Source: CAYPZL01 sp964415045
Lineage (GTDB): Bacteria > Planctomycetota > Phycisphaerae > Sedimentisphaerales > Anaerobacaceae
Assembly: GCA_964415045.1 (NCBI GenBank)
Contig: CAYPZL010000143.1
Span: 1 to 15,020, forward strand
Direction of reading: 5' to 3'
DNA length: 15,020 nt
Shown: positions 7,473-15,020 of the stretch, one piece after another
How the letters are laid out: the number at the start of each line of letters is the position of its first letter
Position numbering within the stretch: the stretch's first letter is position 1
The notes under the pieces: generated by a model
Database searches by the model: none
Told to the model about the DNA's origin: nothing
What the model saw: only the letters and a program-made list of their open reading frames with translations
Program-made: the position numbers and the translations under genes

Positions 7473-10400
7473 TCAATTCAACTTGAGAACGGCGACGTCC
7501 CCAGCGGCGAGCTTCAGTGCTGCCTGTGCCTTGTGCCATGCGATGTCCCGGCCGGTTAACAGTTCTTGCGTCTTCTCCGGGACGTCCATTTCGGTTGTGA
7601 GTGTTACCTCCTGTTGCTGGCTGCCGTCGTTGAAAACGGTGAGATATTGGCGGCCGAATCGCTCGATGTAGACGGTCTTTCGATTCGAGCGGGCGCCGGT
7701 TATAGGCTCCCACCCAGCTTCGGCCACGGCTTTGCAGAGGGGGACGTATTTGCGGAAGAGGTCGCGATCGCGCTCGTAGAGTTGCGGCCGGGTGAAGTAA
7801 TGGCCTTCCGAAGCGTTGTGGCTGAAAAAGCCGGGGAACATGCCGTAGGCGAGGCATCGCTTCATATATCTCTCAACGAGCTCGTGGGAGAAACGTTCAA
7901 AATCTGTGTTCATGAGGAAGCAGTACGGTTTTCCTTTGCACAGGACCCGGCGAAACAGCAGGTCGCCGTCGGACATCGGCCGCCAGGTCCCGCCCGGATT
8001 CCAGTTGGTCTCGGAGCCCATCACGTCCAGCAGGGGGGCCAGCCAGCAGAGCCGGATCGGCGTCGAGTTGGCCATCATCAGCTTGTCCATCGCGTGGACG
8101 TCCTTTGCGATGGCGCGGATGTACTCGAAGGCGATCAAGCCCCGGAAGATGGCCACCTTGTGGTCCGTTGTGGAGAAGGTCAAGGGGCTCTCCGCGCTGG
8201 CGAAGTGATCGCGGCGAAAGTCCAGCTCTTCGGTGACGTAGCCTTCACTGGAATCGATGTATTCGCCGTCGAGATCGGCGGATCTCTCGGCGCCGTAGAG
8301 TTTCTTGCGAAGGTCCGGGTTCCATTTGTTCTTGAAGTCCGTGACTTCGCCGGCGATGCGGGGCATGGAATTGATGCTCCAGACCGCTCCGTCGCACCAG
8401 GGCGTGTCGAGGAGTCTGGCGCTGAAGCGCCCGCGCTCATCGTGGAAGCCGCTGGTCAGCAATGCGATGGCGCGCCGGTCCTGTTTTTCGGCGGCCAGAC
8501 GTCTGGCTTCGGCCAGGGCGGCGTCAATGGTGCGGGGCATGCCCTCGGGCATGCGCATCCACCAGGTCATCGGCTCGGTGTAGCGGAACGTGAGTATGCC
8601 GTGCTCGTCGTCCCAGGTCGTCTCGTTTGTGCCTTCCTTGATGCGGAAGCCGAAGTCCTGCCAGTCCTTGACGGCGCTGATTTTGGCAAAGGGCATCCAG
8701 AGCCCCTGTTCCGTCACGCGCCGCTGGAAATGCTGCGGGAAAATGCGGTAGTAGCGCTGCAAGGCGGCCCGGAATTCCCACTGCGGATCGAAATCAAAAC
8801 GACAGAAACGAAGGCGGGCGAACGGTTTCTCCGGCGCGAGGCCGAGGTCGTATGCGAGGAAGAGTTCTTCGGTGGCGGCATTGTAACCGACGCGGAAGAA
8901 GGCCGGCCGGGCCGGGTCGATGCCGAGGCCAACTGCTTTCTCAGGATTCGCTACTGCTGCGAACGGGTAGCGAGACAGACGCCCGTTCACTCCGGCCGCA
9001 AAAGTGCGGGCACTGACATACTCTTGCCCTGGTTCTATCCGCACCGTCCGGCGCGGGTCCTGGAACCAGCGACATTGCGCAGCCGATGCAGGGATCGCGT
9101 AAACGAGAGTTACGGCGCGGTCCTTTCCGCTCAGGTCGGTCAGTTCGACGTCGAAGAATGTGACGTCATCGGTCTGGGTGGCGTGGCATTCAAGTTTGAG
9201 ATTCAATGCGGACTCGTTGATAGCCACGAAGTCCGTGCCGGCCGCTACGTCCCGCACCTGAAATCCCTCTCTGGGTTCCACTCGTGGAGAAACGGCGACA
9301 CCGTCAAACAGGCAAGCTCCCGCCGGCGGCGTCATCACGCGCAGCTCAGGGTCGCGGAACGAGGCTTTCCCCGCGTGGCGGCGCAGGAGCATGTGGAACG
9401 ATACGCTTCGGACGGGCTTCTCGGGCAAGACCATGACTTGTGCCTTCTCCCAGTCATGCGTTCCGACGTTGAAGGTATCGACCTGCCCCCACAGGGGCGT
9501 CCCATCCTGGTACGTCAAATCGAGATACAGGGAATAGTCGCTGTTTCGACCGCCGCCTACGTTTTCGGCTTTGCTCCACGCGGTTGCCACGATCGGTTCG
9601 GGCCGCCTCTGATCAAGCACAATCGTCTGTGACACACCGCGTTGCGCGCCGGCGTCATTGCCGTTGTCACAGACGAAGACACCACCCCTCCTCGCGAAGC
9701 CTTGCTCCCATGGTTTCCAGGCATTCTCCTCCAGTAGATTCGCACCGGCCTCGCGCGCGTCCAACACTTTCTTCAGTGCCGTTCCCTCAGCAATTTCGGG
9801 GGGAGCCGGTTCGCCCAGAGCGTTTAGAGGCTTTTCGATGGTGAGGCGATTGCCCAACGCTCGCGCCAGGTCGGGCAGATCGTACACGGCTAATGCGCCA
9901 TGTACGGCGTTGACGAGCTGATTGCGGGACCGGCCCAGTTCAATGATATTCGACCATGAAGTCAGGCCGCGCACGAGGCTGACGGAGTCGAACAACTGCG
10001 ATTCGAGGGCCGCCGCATGTAGGGCAGGCGCGCAGACGTGTCCCACCGCCACGAGGCTGACCGGCACCTCGTATTGCTCGCGCAAGTAGCGTCCGCAGAC
10101 AAGAATGTCCTCCGTGCGCATGCCTACGTAAGACCGGCCGAGCAGGTACGCCGTGAGCACGTCCTTGGTGTCGGAGCCGAAGTACTCGCCGAAACCTTGC
10201 TTGCCCTGCGTCTCACCCGTACCGCGGATATCCACGGCCATGACTGCGTTGCCGGCGCCGGCAAGTTTCTCCAGCAGCGCGACGTCTGCTTCCTTGCCCT
10301 CTTCGTGAATGTATAGTACGGCTCCCTTGGGAGGTTCCCGTTTCGCAAGAGCAACCAGCGCCGGGAGGACTACGTCCTCTTCCGGCACCAGGATCATCTT

Positions 10401-11819
10401 TCTGATCTGCAGATCGTTTCGCTTGACGACGCCTCGCTCCTGGACTTGAGGTTTGGGGAGCTGCCCAAGGGGCCTGATCCCGGCCAGGCGGCGGACCCGA
10501 TTCTGCAGCTTCGTCTGTGGCGTGGTTTCCCAGAGCTGTTTTCTTTGGGCGGCCAATTCGTGCTCCAGATCGCGGTTCAGATCGTAGGTCGAGCGCGCTG
10601 CTTCCAGATGCATGACCTGGCCGTCGGGCGTGCAGCGGGCCTCCGCATCGCTGAGCAGCTCAATTGCCGGCTCGGTGATCGGCGTATCGTGGCCGAGCAG
10701 CCATCGCGCCATCCAGCGCACCACGCCTTCGCGTTGCGTGCGGTCGTAGTTGTGCTTCGCATCGTTCTCCAGCAGGCTCACACGCTCGGGGAAGCCCAGC
10801 CGCGTGTACAAACGCTTGGCGTGCCGAAAACAGGTCCACGTGCCCTGGATATCGAAGAAATCCTTCGTGGCGGCGCAGATCAGAATGGGCATGGGCGCCT
10901 GCATCATCAGGTAGTCGGGGTGGTCCATTCCGAAGGCGAGTTGCCCGAAGATATTTTGCTCGGCGTCCTGGGGACCGATGGTCGAGAGCAGGGCTTCGAA
11001 GCCGGTGATGTAGCAACTCGGAGCCGCTGCCTTGATGCGGTCGTCCAGGGCCATGAGGTAGGAGGTCTGCGTTCCGCCGCCGCTGTTGCCCGTACAACCG
11101 ATTCGCTCGGAGTCGATCTCCGGACGCGACTGCAGGTAGTCGATGGCTCGCATGCCGTCCCATATCTCGAAACGCGCCGTGTTGCGACCGAGCAGGATGC
11201 TGCCGACGCCGAGCATGGTGTGGGCCGGGGTTCCCCAGAGCCTGGGCAGAGCCGAGGGCATCTGGCTGCGCTCGCCCTGATCGATGGGATCGAATACGAG
11301 AGCCGCCATGCCGTTGAGAGCCAGCAGCGCCCCCATGGTCTGGTACGCTTCGTAGGCCTTCGCCTGGGAAGCATGGCCGCACGGAACGAGGACGCCAGGA
11401 ACCGGCGCGCGGGATGTGGCACCGGTCGGCAGGAACAACAAAGCCGTGACGTAATGCCTGGGCTGACTCTCGAAGATGATCTTCTCGACCCGGTAACCGT
11501 CTCGCGCAATGACGCCTGTGACTCTGGGGTTCAACGGCGTCCGCGTGGGCAAACCGCCGATGGCTTCGAGGAACTTCTCTCGCAAGTTCTTCTGATAGGT
11601 TGCGATCTGCTCGGGCGTTTTGAGTTGCTCGTACCGCTCTCGCCATTGTGCGAACCGGAGCTGCGCCTGCCGCCGGAGATAGCGGTTCATCATCTCGCTG
11701 GGGCTGATGCCCCCGTCTATTGTCTCCGGCAAGACACTGAGCTTCACTTCGGCCGATCCGGCGATGCCGATTGTCAAGCAGCAGATCAGACAGGCGATTG
11801 TGGCGAGGTTTTTTCCCAT
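7473..11819 (-). CDS. Giant secreted esterase / carbohydrate-binding / glycosidase-like fusion protein
   Basis: ATG at 11819 is chosen over the in-frame TTG at 11837 because AAAGGAG sits 5 nt upstream, giving 1448 residues with a Sec signal (MGKNLATIACLICCLTIGIA, cut near GSA-EV). Residues about 40-390 are an alpha/beta hydrolase of acetylxylan-esterase type. GNSGGG places nucleophile Ser246, with likely partners Asp320 (ATKDFFD) and His356 (KHNYDR). About 450-665 is a second alpha/beta fold (VDIRGTGETQG) with GHVCAP where GxSxG is expected, so probably inactive. About 690-830 looks like a jelly-roll carbohydrate-binding module (NLLEENAWKPWEQGF onward). About 1015-1400 is an uncharacterised, probably TIM-barrel, glycosidase-like domain with acidic candidates in DGEYIDSSEG (Asp1189, Glu1192) and SETNW (Glu1270). 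A beta-rich tail ends the protein. It is likely to de-esterify and cleave the same glycan. It begins 24 bp after the lyase gene and is probably cotranscribed with it. Confidence 0.75.
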   Translation of the reverse strand: MGKNLATIACLICCLTIGIAGSAEVKLSVLPETIDGGISPSEMMNRYLRRQAQLRFAQWRERYEQLKTPEQIATYQKNLREKFLEAIGGLPTRTPLNPRVTGVIARDGYRVEKIIFESQPRHYVTALLFLPTGATSRAPVPGVLVPCGHASQAKAYEAYQTMGALLALNGMAALVFDPIDQGERSQMPSALPRLWGTPAHTMLGVGSILLGRNTARFEIWDGMRAIDYLQSRPEIDSERIGCTGNSGGGTQTSYLMALDDRIKAAAPSCYITGFEALLSTIGPQDAEQNIFGQLAFGMDHPDYLMMQAPMPILICAATKDFFDIQGTWTCFRHAKRLYTRLGFPERVSLLENDAKHNYDRTQREGVVRWMARWLLGHDTPITEPAIELLSDAEARCTPDGQVMHLEAARSTYDLNRDLEHELAAQRKQLWETTPQTKLQNRVRRLAGIRPLGQLPKPQVQERGVVKRNDLQIRKMILVPEEDVVLPALVALAKREPPKGAVLYIHEEGKEADVALLEKLAGAGNAVMAVDIRGTGETQGKQGFGEYFGSDTKDVLTAYLLGRSYVGMRTEDILVCGRYLREQYEVPVSLVAVGHVCAPALHAAALESQLFDSVSLVRGLTSWSNIIELGRSRNQLVNAVHGALAVYDLPDLARALGNRLTIEKPLNALGEPAPPEIAEGTALKKVLDAREAGANLLEENAWKPWEQGFARRGGVFVCDNGNDAGAQRGVSQTIVLDQRRPEPIVATAWSKAENVGGGRNSDYSLYLDLTYQDGTPLWGQVDTFNVGTHDWEKAQVMVLPEKPVRSVSFHMLLRRHAGKASFRDPELRVMTPPAGACLFDGVAVSPRVEPREGFQVRDVAAGTDFVAINESALNLKLECHATQTDDVTFFDVELTDLSGKDRAVTLVYAIPASAAQCRWFQDPRRTVRIEPGQEYVSARTFAAGVNGRLSRYPFAAVANPEKAVGLGIDPARPAFFRVGYNAATEELFLAYDLGLAPEKPFARLRFCRFDFDPQWEFRAALQRYYRIFPQHFQRRVTEQGLWMPFAKISAVKDWQDFGFRIKEGTNETTWDDEHGILTFRYTEPMTWWMRMPEGMPRTIDAALAEARRLAAEKQDRRAIALLTSGFHDERGRFSARLLDTPWCDGAVWSINSMPRIAGEVTDFKNKWNPDLRKKLYGAERSADLDGEYIDSSEGYVTEELDFRRDHFASAESPLTFSTTDHKVAIFRGLIAFEYIRAIAKDVHAMDKLMMANSTPIRLCWLAPLLDVMGSETNWNPGGTWRPMSDGDLLFRRVLCKGKPYCFLMNTDFERFSHELVERYMKRCLAYGMFPGFFSHNASEGHYFTRPQLYERDRDLFRKYVPLCKAVAEAGWEPITGARSNRKTVYIERFGRQYLTVFNDGSQQQEVTLTTEMDVPEKTQELLTGRDIAWHKAQAALKLAAGDVAVLKLN

Positions 11820-11824
11820 TTTGT

Positions 11825-11831
11825 CTCCTTT
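11825..11831 (-). promoter_or_regulatory. Ribosome binding site deciding the start of the fusion gene
   Basis: AAAGGAG on the minus strand with 5 nt (ACAAA) before ATG 11817-11819. It lies inside the longer TTG-initiated frame, so the ATG giving a clean signal peptide is the likely start. Confidence 0.75.
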
Positions 11832-11843
11832 CGCCAACGTGTA

Positions 11844-13880
11844 TCACTCGGGGGGCAATGTCACTTCAATATCTCTGCCTCCGGTGTAGACGATGCGAAT
11901 CCTGTCGGCCTGACATGAAATGTCAGAGACGCGATCTTGTTTGTCATCCTGAAGGGGTTGCAGGGCGACCAGAAGCGTAACATGCTGTTCAGACCGGCAT
12001 TCGTATACGACGGTGGGAATGGGTCTGACGCCCCGGATTCCATGGCCCTTCGGCATCCAGCCCTGGACTACGGGGGTCTCCTGGCCTTTGACAATTCGTG
12101 TCGCGATGTTCTTCTCGGAAAACGGCACGATGCGCAGGTTGGCCACGCCCTGGTCCTGTGTTTCCACGATTCCCTTTTCGTCGTCCACGTTAAGCTCGTT
12201 GGCTTCCAGGTGGTAAAGCGCTTCGTACGAGTGCGGTTTGCCATCCAACGACGCCAACCTGTCGCGGACGAGAAAGAGCCGCTCCTGCTTGAGAAACAGG
12301 ACCTCGCGCGTGTGGCTGGCGAGGCGGTCTTGTCTGTTGCCAAATCCCTGGTCATATTCACCGCGGGCATAGTCATATTGTTCGTTCGACCGAAAATCGA
12401 GGTCGACCGGCGTCTTGCTCACGTAGTTGTTGCGCGGCAGACCCCGTCGGACCTGGCCCAGACCGTCGACCAGGACAACATTGTGTGCGTAGGAGGACAG
12501 AACGTAGCGGCGCCACTTCGAGGCGTCGTAGGCATAGCTGCCTCCTTCGACCAGAAGGGGCCTGCCATAGGCGAAGATCACAATGCCGAGTTTGTCCTCA
12601 TGCTGATGGCCGTAACCGAAGGGGCCGGCCTCGAAGCCGAGGAAGAGGGCGTCACGGTCCCAGCCCGACCGCATCACGACCTGGCCGGCGTAGGGGAAGA
12701 AATGGGAGGTGTGGTCCGGCGTCTCGCCTTTCTCGCCGTTGGTAACGATCCACTGGAAGTCTTTCCGGTGGGGTAGCAGGGCGAATCCCTTGCCCAGAAC
12801 GCCGGGGACGTTCACGTGCCAGGAATCGTTCCACCGGGGCGCATCTCGGTCCGGACGCATGACCCACATGTTGTAGGCGAACATCCGCTCCAGTTTGTTG
12901 AGGTATCCGGCGGGCAAGGCATAGCCATACGCCGCCGCCGTGTCCACCGGACCCAGGAAGCTGCGCAGCGCCACGTTGTGATAGCCCGGTGTAAGCTCGA
13001 TCTGGGCTCCGTCCGGATACACTTGTGTATCGAGTTCGGCCAGAAGCCGCGAACTTGCGAACTCGCGCCAGTTCTCGGATTCCTCGACGTAGGGCAGCAG
13101 GGCACCGGCGTGGTAGAGCCCGTTCATCTCCATCGTCAGCCAGTTGCCGGTTGTGGGATGCCGCCGCAGGTATCGGCCGTGTTCGACCATCGACTTGACC
13201 ATGGACAACACGGTCTCATCGCGCACGGAAGGGGACTTGCGAAAGATGGTGAAGATCGAGGGCCACGTCCAGGACATTCGGATGCCGGCCTCGATCGCGC
13301 GCCACTTGGAATAGGGCCGCTGGTTCGCAGTGCCGGCCGGAACGGGACATTCCCGCACCCAGTCTGTGAATTGTGCGTCGAACTCCCCGGCGAAGCGTTC
13401 GTCGCCCGTGGCCTGATACGCCTCCGCCAGGGCCACCCACGCGCTGTGCCGGTTGAGCTGCCAGGTCCATTCGTGGTCGCGTGCATACCTGGAATCCGGC
13501 GCCGTGGTCGGGTTGAAGCCCCAGTCGATGTCAGCGCCGAAGGTGTACGGGATCCCCACGACCGTAAACTGATGCTCCAGGACTTTTCTGGCCCGCGATG
13601 TGTTGGCTCGTGGATTCCGCGGGGCCCGTTGGCCGAAATCCGCCGGTTCCCGGCGAGCGCGCACGAAATCCGCCAGCAGGGAAAGGCCCGACGTGATATC
13701 CCCGGCATCGCGTGCCGCGATGATCTTCTCCAATCCCGGGAAGTCTGCATCGAGGCAGGCCAGCAGTGCGGTGTCAGAGAGGCGGGGGCCCCGCTCGTTG
13801 GCTGGTCTACGTTCCTGGCCGGGCAGCGCGGCAGCAAACAGTATCACGCAGATTCCAAGAACCATGCTCCATTTTTTCAT
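11844..13880 (-). CDS. Secreted heparinase II/III-family polysaccharide lyase
   Basis: The 678-residue protein has a Sec signal (residues 1-21, WSMVLGICVILFAAALPG). Residues about 60-350 form an alpha-helical toroid as in Hepar_II_III_N / alginate-lyase-type lyases (EWTWQLNRHSAWVALAEAY 137-155; GNWLTMEMNGLYHAG 245-259; ELTPGYHNVALRSF 295-308). About 390-670 is the beta-sandwich Heparinase_II_III domain with GHQHEDKLG (424-432) and SYAHNVVLVDG (463-473). By family analogy Tyr300 or His301 and His425/His427 are candidate catalytic or metal-site residues. Such enzymes cleave uronic-acid-containing polysaccharides by beta-elimination. The exact PL family and substrate cannot be read from the sequence. 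AGGAG (13889-13893) lies 8 nt before the ATG. It is first in a minus-strand operon with the esterase/glycosidase fusion and divergent from the nucleotidyltransferase module. Confidence 0.86.
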   Translation of the reverse strand: MKKWSMVLGICVILFAAALPGQERRPANERGPRLSDTALLACLDADFPGLEKIIAARDAGDITSGLSLLADFVRARREPADFGQRAPRNPRANTSRARKVLEHQFTVVGIPYTFGADIDWGFNPTTAPDSRYARDHEWTWQLNRHSAWVALAEAYQATGDERFAGEFDAQFTDWVRECPVPAGTANQRPYSKWRAIEAGIRMSWTWPSIFTIFRKSPSVRDETVLSMVKSMVEHGRYLRRHPTTGNWLTMEMNGLYHAGALLPYVEESENWREFASSRLLAELDTQVYPDGAQIELTPGYHNVALRSFLGPVDTAAAYGYALPAGYLNKLERMFAYNMWVMRPDRDAPRWNDSWHVNVPGVLGKGFALLPHRKDFQWIVTNGEKGETPDHTSHFFPYAGQVVMRSGWDRDALFLGFEAGPFGYGHQHEDKLGIVIFAYGRPLLVEGGSYAYDASKWRRYVLSSYAHNVVLVDGLGQVRRGLPRNNYVSKTPVDLDFRSNEQYDYARGEYDQGFGNRQDRLASHTREVLFLKQERLFLVRDRLASLDGKPHSYEALYHLEANELNVDDEKGIVETQDQGVANLRIVPFSEKNIATRIVKGQETPVVQGWMPKGHGIRGVRPIPTVVYECRSEQHVTLLVALQPLQDDKQDRVSDISCQADRIRIVYTGGRDIEVTLPPE

Positions 13881-14032
13881 ATCAACCGCTCCTGGTGCTC
13901 AAAATCTCATTGGCGTCGTTCGTTGGCTCTGGCCGCGAGGGTATCAGATTTGTCCCCGGAGGAAAAGGCCGTCTTTCCGGCTTCCCACGGCAACTCTCCC
14001 GGTCCACCTGCCGGCGATGCGTACATTCTCGC

Positions 14033-14061
14033 TTTACATTCATCCGGTTTTGTCTTATACG
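14033..14061 (+). promoter_or_regulatory. Candidate promoter of the small-protein/nucleotidyltransferase module
   Basis: TTTACA (14033-14038, five of six matches to the -35 consensus), 17 nt spacing, then TATACG (14056-14061, four of six). The predicted start of transcription near 14068 would leave a leader of about 20 nt holding AGGGA (14074-14078), 8 nt before the ATG at 14087. The position and spacing fit a dedicated promoter for the two following genes. I found no equally good promoter for the divergent lyase gene. Confidence 0.5.
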
Positions 14062-14086
14062 AATGAGCACGACAGGGAAATCTGAA

Positions 14087-14353
14087 ATGAGAACACAATC
14101 TACAGATACAGACGCCAGGGCGGAAGCGGCATTGATTGCCATGCTTCGAAAGGCAAAGCCGTGCCAGAAGTTTGGTCAGGTCAGGTCATTATCTCAGACA
14201 ACTCTGAGTCTTTCAAGAAGGGCCATTCTTCGAAAGAACCCTCATCTCACGGAAGCTGAGCTGCATGAGTTGTTTGTTCGTTACCAGTACGGCGAAGAAC
14301 TCGCCGACCGATTCAGGCAGTACTTGAAGAACAGAAGCAATGACAAATCCTGA
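14087..14353 (+). CDS. Small helical protein paired with a nucleotidyltransferase
   Basis: The 88-residue product has no signal peptide and no known catalytic motif. Its conserved-looking core is SLSQTTLSLSRRAILRKNPH (34-53), then LTEAELHELFVRYQYGEELADRFRQYL (54-80), a likely all-helical fold. I recall this core from many planctomycete and cyanobacterial proteins encoded just upstream of a nucleotidyltransferase, with no assigned function. ATG 14087 is preferred over ATG 14063 because AGGGA lies 8 nt ahead of it and nothing suitable precedes 14063. The gene overlaps the next by 14 bases, which implies translational coupling and a 1:1 or regulatory partnership, perhaps antitoxin-like. Base composition looks less GC-rich than in the neighbouring CAZyme genes. 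Confidence 0.75.
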   Translation: MRTQSTDTDARAEAALIAMLRKAKPCQKFGQVRSLSQTTLSLSRRAILRKNPHLTEAELHELFVRYQYGEELADRFRQYLKNRSNDKS

Positions 14354-14801
14354 CATACTCCTTGCCATCAAGCCGGTTATCAAGGCGTTCGATCGATTGT
14401 CCATTCCATACTATATTGGTGGATCTGTTGCCAGTTCCGTGTATGGCATGGCCCGTGCGACCATGGATGTGGACATCATCGCCGATATGGCACTCGCTCA
14501 GGTCCCTTCGTTGGTCGGACTCTTGCGGGATGAGTACTACATCGACGAACAAACGATCAACAGGGCGGTCTCGGATACTTCTTCCTTCAATCTCATCCAC
14601 CTTGAAACGATGCTGAAGATCGACGTGTTCATTCTGAAGAGAGACTCCTATCACAAATCAGCCATTGCTCGAAGGCTCAAGGATCGATTGGTTGAAGATG
14701 ATCAGAACTCCGCTTTTTTTCTTTGCTCTCCTGAGGATGTCATTCTCAGCAAACTGCGCCGGTATGAGGCGGGCGGCAGGCCTTCTGCGAATCAGGCGTG
14801 A
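14340..14801 (+). CDS. Pol-beta-fold nucleotidyltransferase (AbiEii/MNT-like), C-terminally truncated
   Basis: The 153-residue product shows the minimal nucleotidyltransferase signature: GGS (27-29), DVD (Asp43, Asp45) in RATMDVDIIAD, and a third acidic residue, Asp95, in LKIDVFIL. All three metal-binding aspartates are present. SPEDVILSKLRRYEAGGRPS (130-149) matches the family segment that normally reads EDVILxKLxWYRxGGEVSxRQW and continues about 45-50 residues to a helical C-terminus. Here TGA follows NQA, where the conserved Trp and the rest are expected. Neither other frame nor read-through restores the family sequence. Family members of this kind transfer nucleotides to proteins or RNA in several toxin-antitoxin and phage-defence systems. 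For this subfamily the target is unknown. Translation is probably coupled to the preceding gene. Whether the shortened protein is active is uncertain. Confidence 0.78.
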   Translation: MTNPDILLAIKPVIKAFDRLSIPYYIGGSVASSVYGMARATMDVDIIADMALAQVPSLVGLLRDEYYIDEQTINRAVSDTSSFNLIHLETMLKIDVFILKRDSYHKSAIARRLKDRLVEDDQNSAFFLCSPEDVILSKLRRYEAGGRPSANQA

Positions 14802-15020
14802 AGCTGTGACACGGAGGCGCTTGAAGATGAGGTTCGTATGCCCGTAGGGACCCCGGCGCGAAGGCATCATCACAGTGGACTGCGGGTTGGTGAACGGGTC
14901 CGTGTGGCTCAAACGCGCACTGCCCTGAAACCTGCACAGACGCCGAGAAACTGTGAGATACGAATTGAACTTTTGCAAAATGGAGATTAGGCTTACTTTA
15001 GGGAGGAAAAATCTTCTTGT
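14802..15020. other. Noncoding tail after the truncated nucleotidyltransferase
   Basis: No gene is recognised. The expected 3' part of the nucleotidyltransferase is absent and the sequence here is unrelated to it. A minus-strand frame (14658-14978) has no motif and mostly opposes the nucleotidyltransferase. The last 20 bases contain GGGAGG (15001-15006), which could serve a gene starting at TTG 15017 or beyond the window. Confidence 0.5.

Noticed and set aside
7566..9632. Plus-strand open frame of 688 codons
   Set aside because: It lies wholly antisense to the esterase/glycosidase fusion, lacks a ribosome site and shows no domain. Long antisense frames are common opposite GC-rich genes.
10446..11918. 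Plus-strand open frame of 490 codons
   Set aside because: Antisense to the esterase module, which has clear catalytic motifs, and the translation itself has no recognisable family features.
12816..14066. Plus-strand open frame of 416 codons
   Set aside because: Mostly antisense to the heparinase-type lyase with its conserved motifs; no ribosome site or motif of its own.
1..15020. CRISPR array or tandem repeats
   Set aside because: No regularly spaced direct repeats were seen on either strand.

Overview
The window looks like a piece of a Planctomycetota chromosome, or a close PVC-group relative. The organism is inferred from gene content, not from a marker gene. It carries a large HzsA-related (hydrazine-synthase-alpha-like) secreted cytochrome of the kind common in planctomycetes, an integrase N-terminus of planctomycete style, a cluster of secreted glycan-degrading enzymes with Sec signal peptides, and a small-protein plus nucleotidyltransferase pair often seen in these genomes. 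The coding DNA is GC-rich. Both ends (about 1-410 and 14,080-14,750) look less GC-rich by eye.

Layout. 1-410: broken N-terminal piece of a tyrosine-recombinase gene on the minus strand. 412-485: intact tRNA-Val(UAC). 486-996: no convincing gene, but a promoter-like site and leader hairpins just before the first large gene. 997-6934, plus strand: a polysaccharide-degradation operon with an HzsA-related diheme cytochrome carrying a discoidin domain, a 26-codon orphan reading frame, a GH29 alpha-L-fucosidase and a GH78 alpha-L-rhamnosidase broken by an internal deletion. It ends at 6941 with a Tat-type gene start that stops after 25 codons. 7019-7472: noncoding and rich in inverted repeats, lying between two convergent operons. 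13880-7473, minus strand: a heparinase II/III-family polysaccharide lyase, then a giant 1448-residue protein joining a double alpha/beta-hydrolase (acetylxylan-esterase-like) module to a carbohydrate-binding module and an uncharacterised glycosidase-like domain. 14087-14801, plus strand: a divergent two-gene module of an 88-aa helical protein and a pol-beta-fold nucleotidyltransferase missing its usual C-terminus. 14802-15020: nothing recognised.

How the genes fit together. The fucosidase, rhamnosidase, uronic-acid lyase and esterase together suggest attack on an acylated, uronate-containing polysaccharide bearing rhamnose and fucose, such as ulvan-, pectin RG-I- or algal-mucilage-like material. 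This is inference; no sulfatase, transporter or SusC/D pair is visible. The other theme is decay. Integrase, rhamnosidase, two gene starts and the nucleotidyltransferase all appear truncated or interrupted, as expected of an island undergoing deletion, or of assembly trouble, which should be excluded first.
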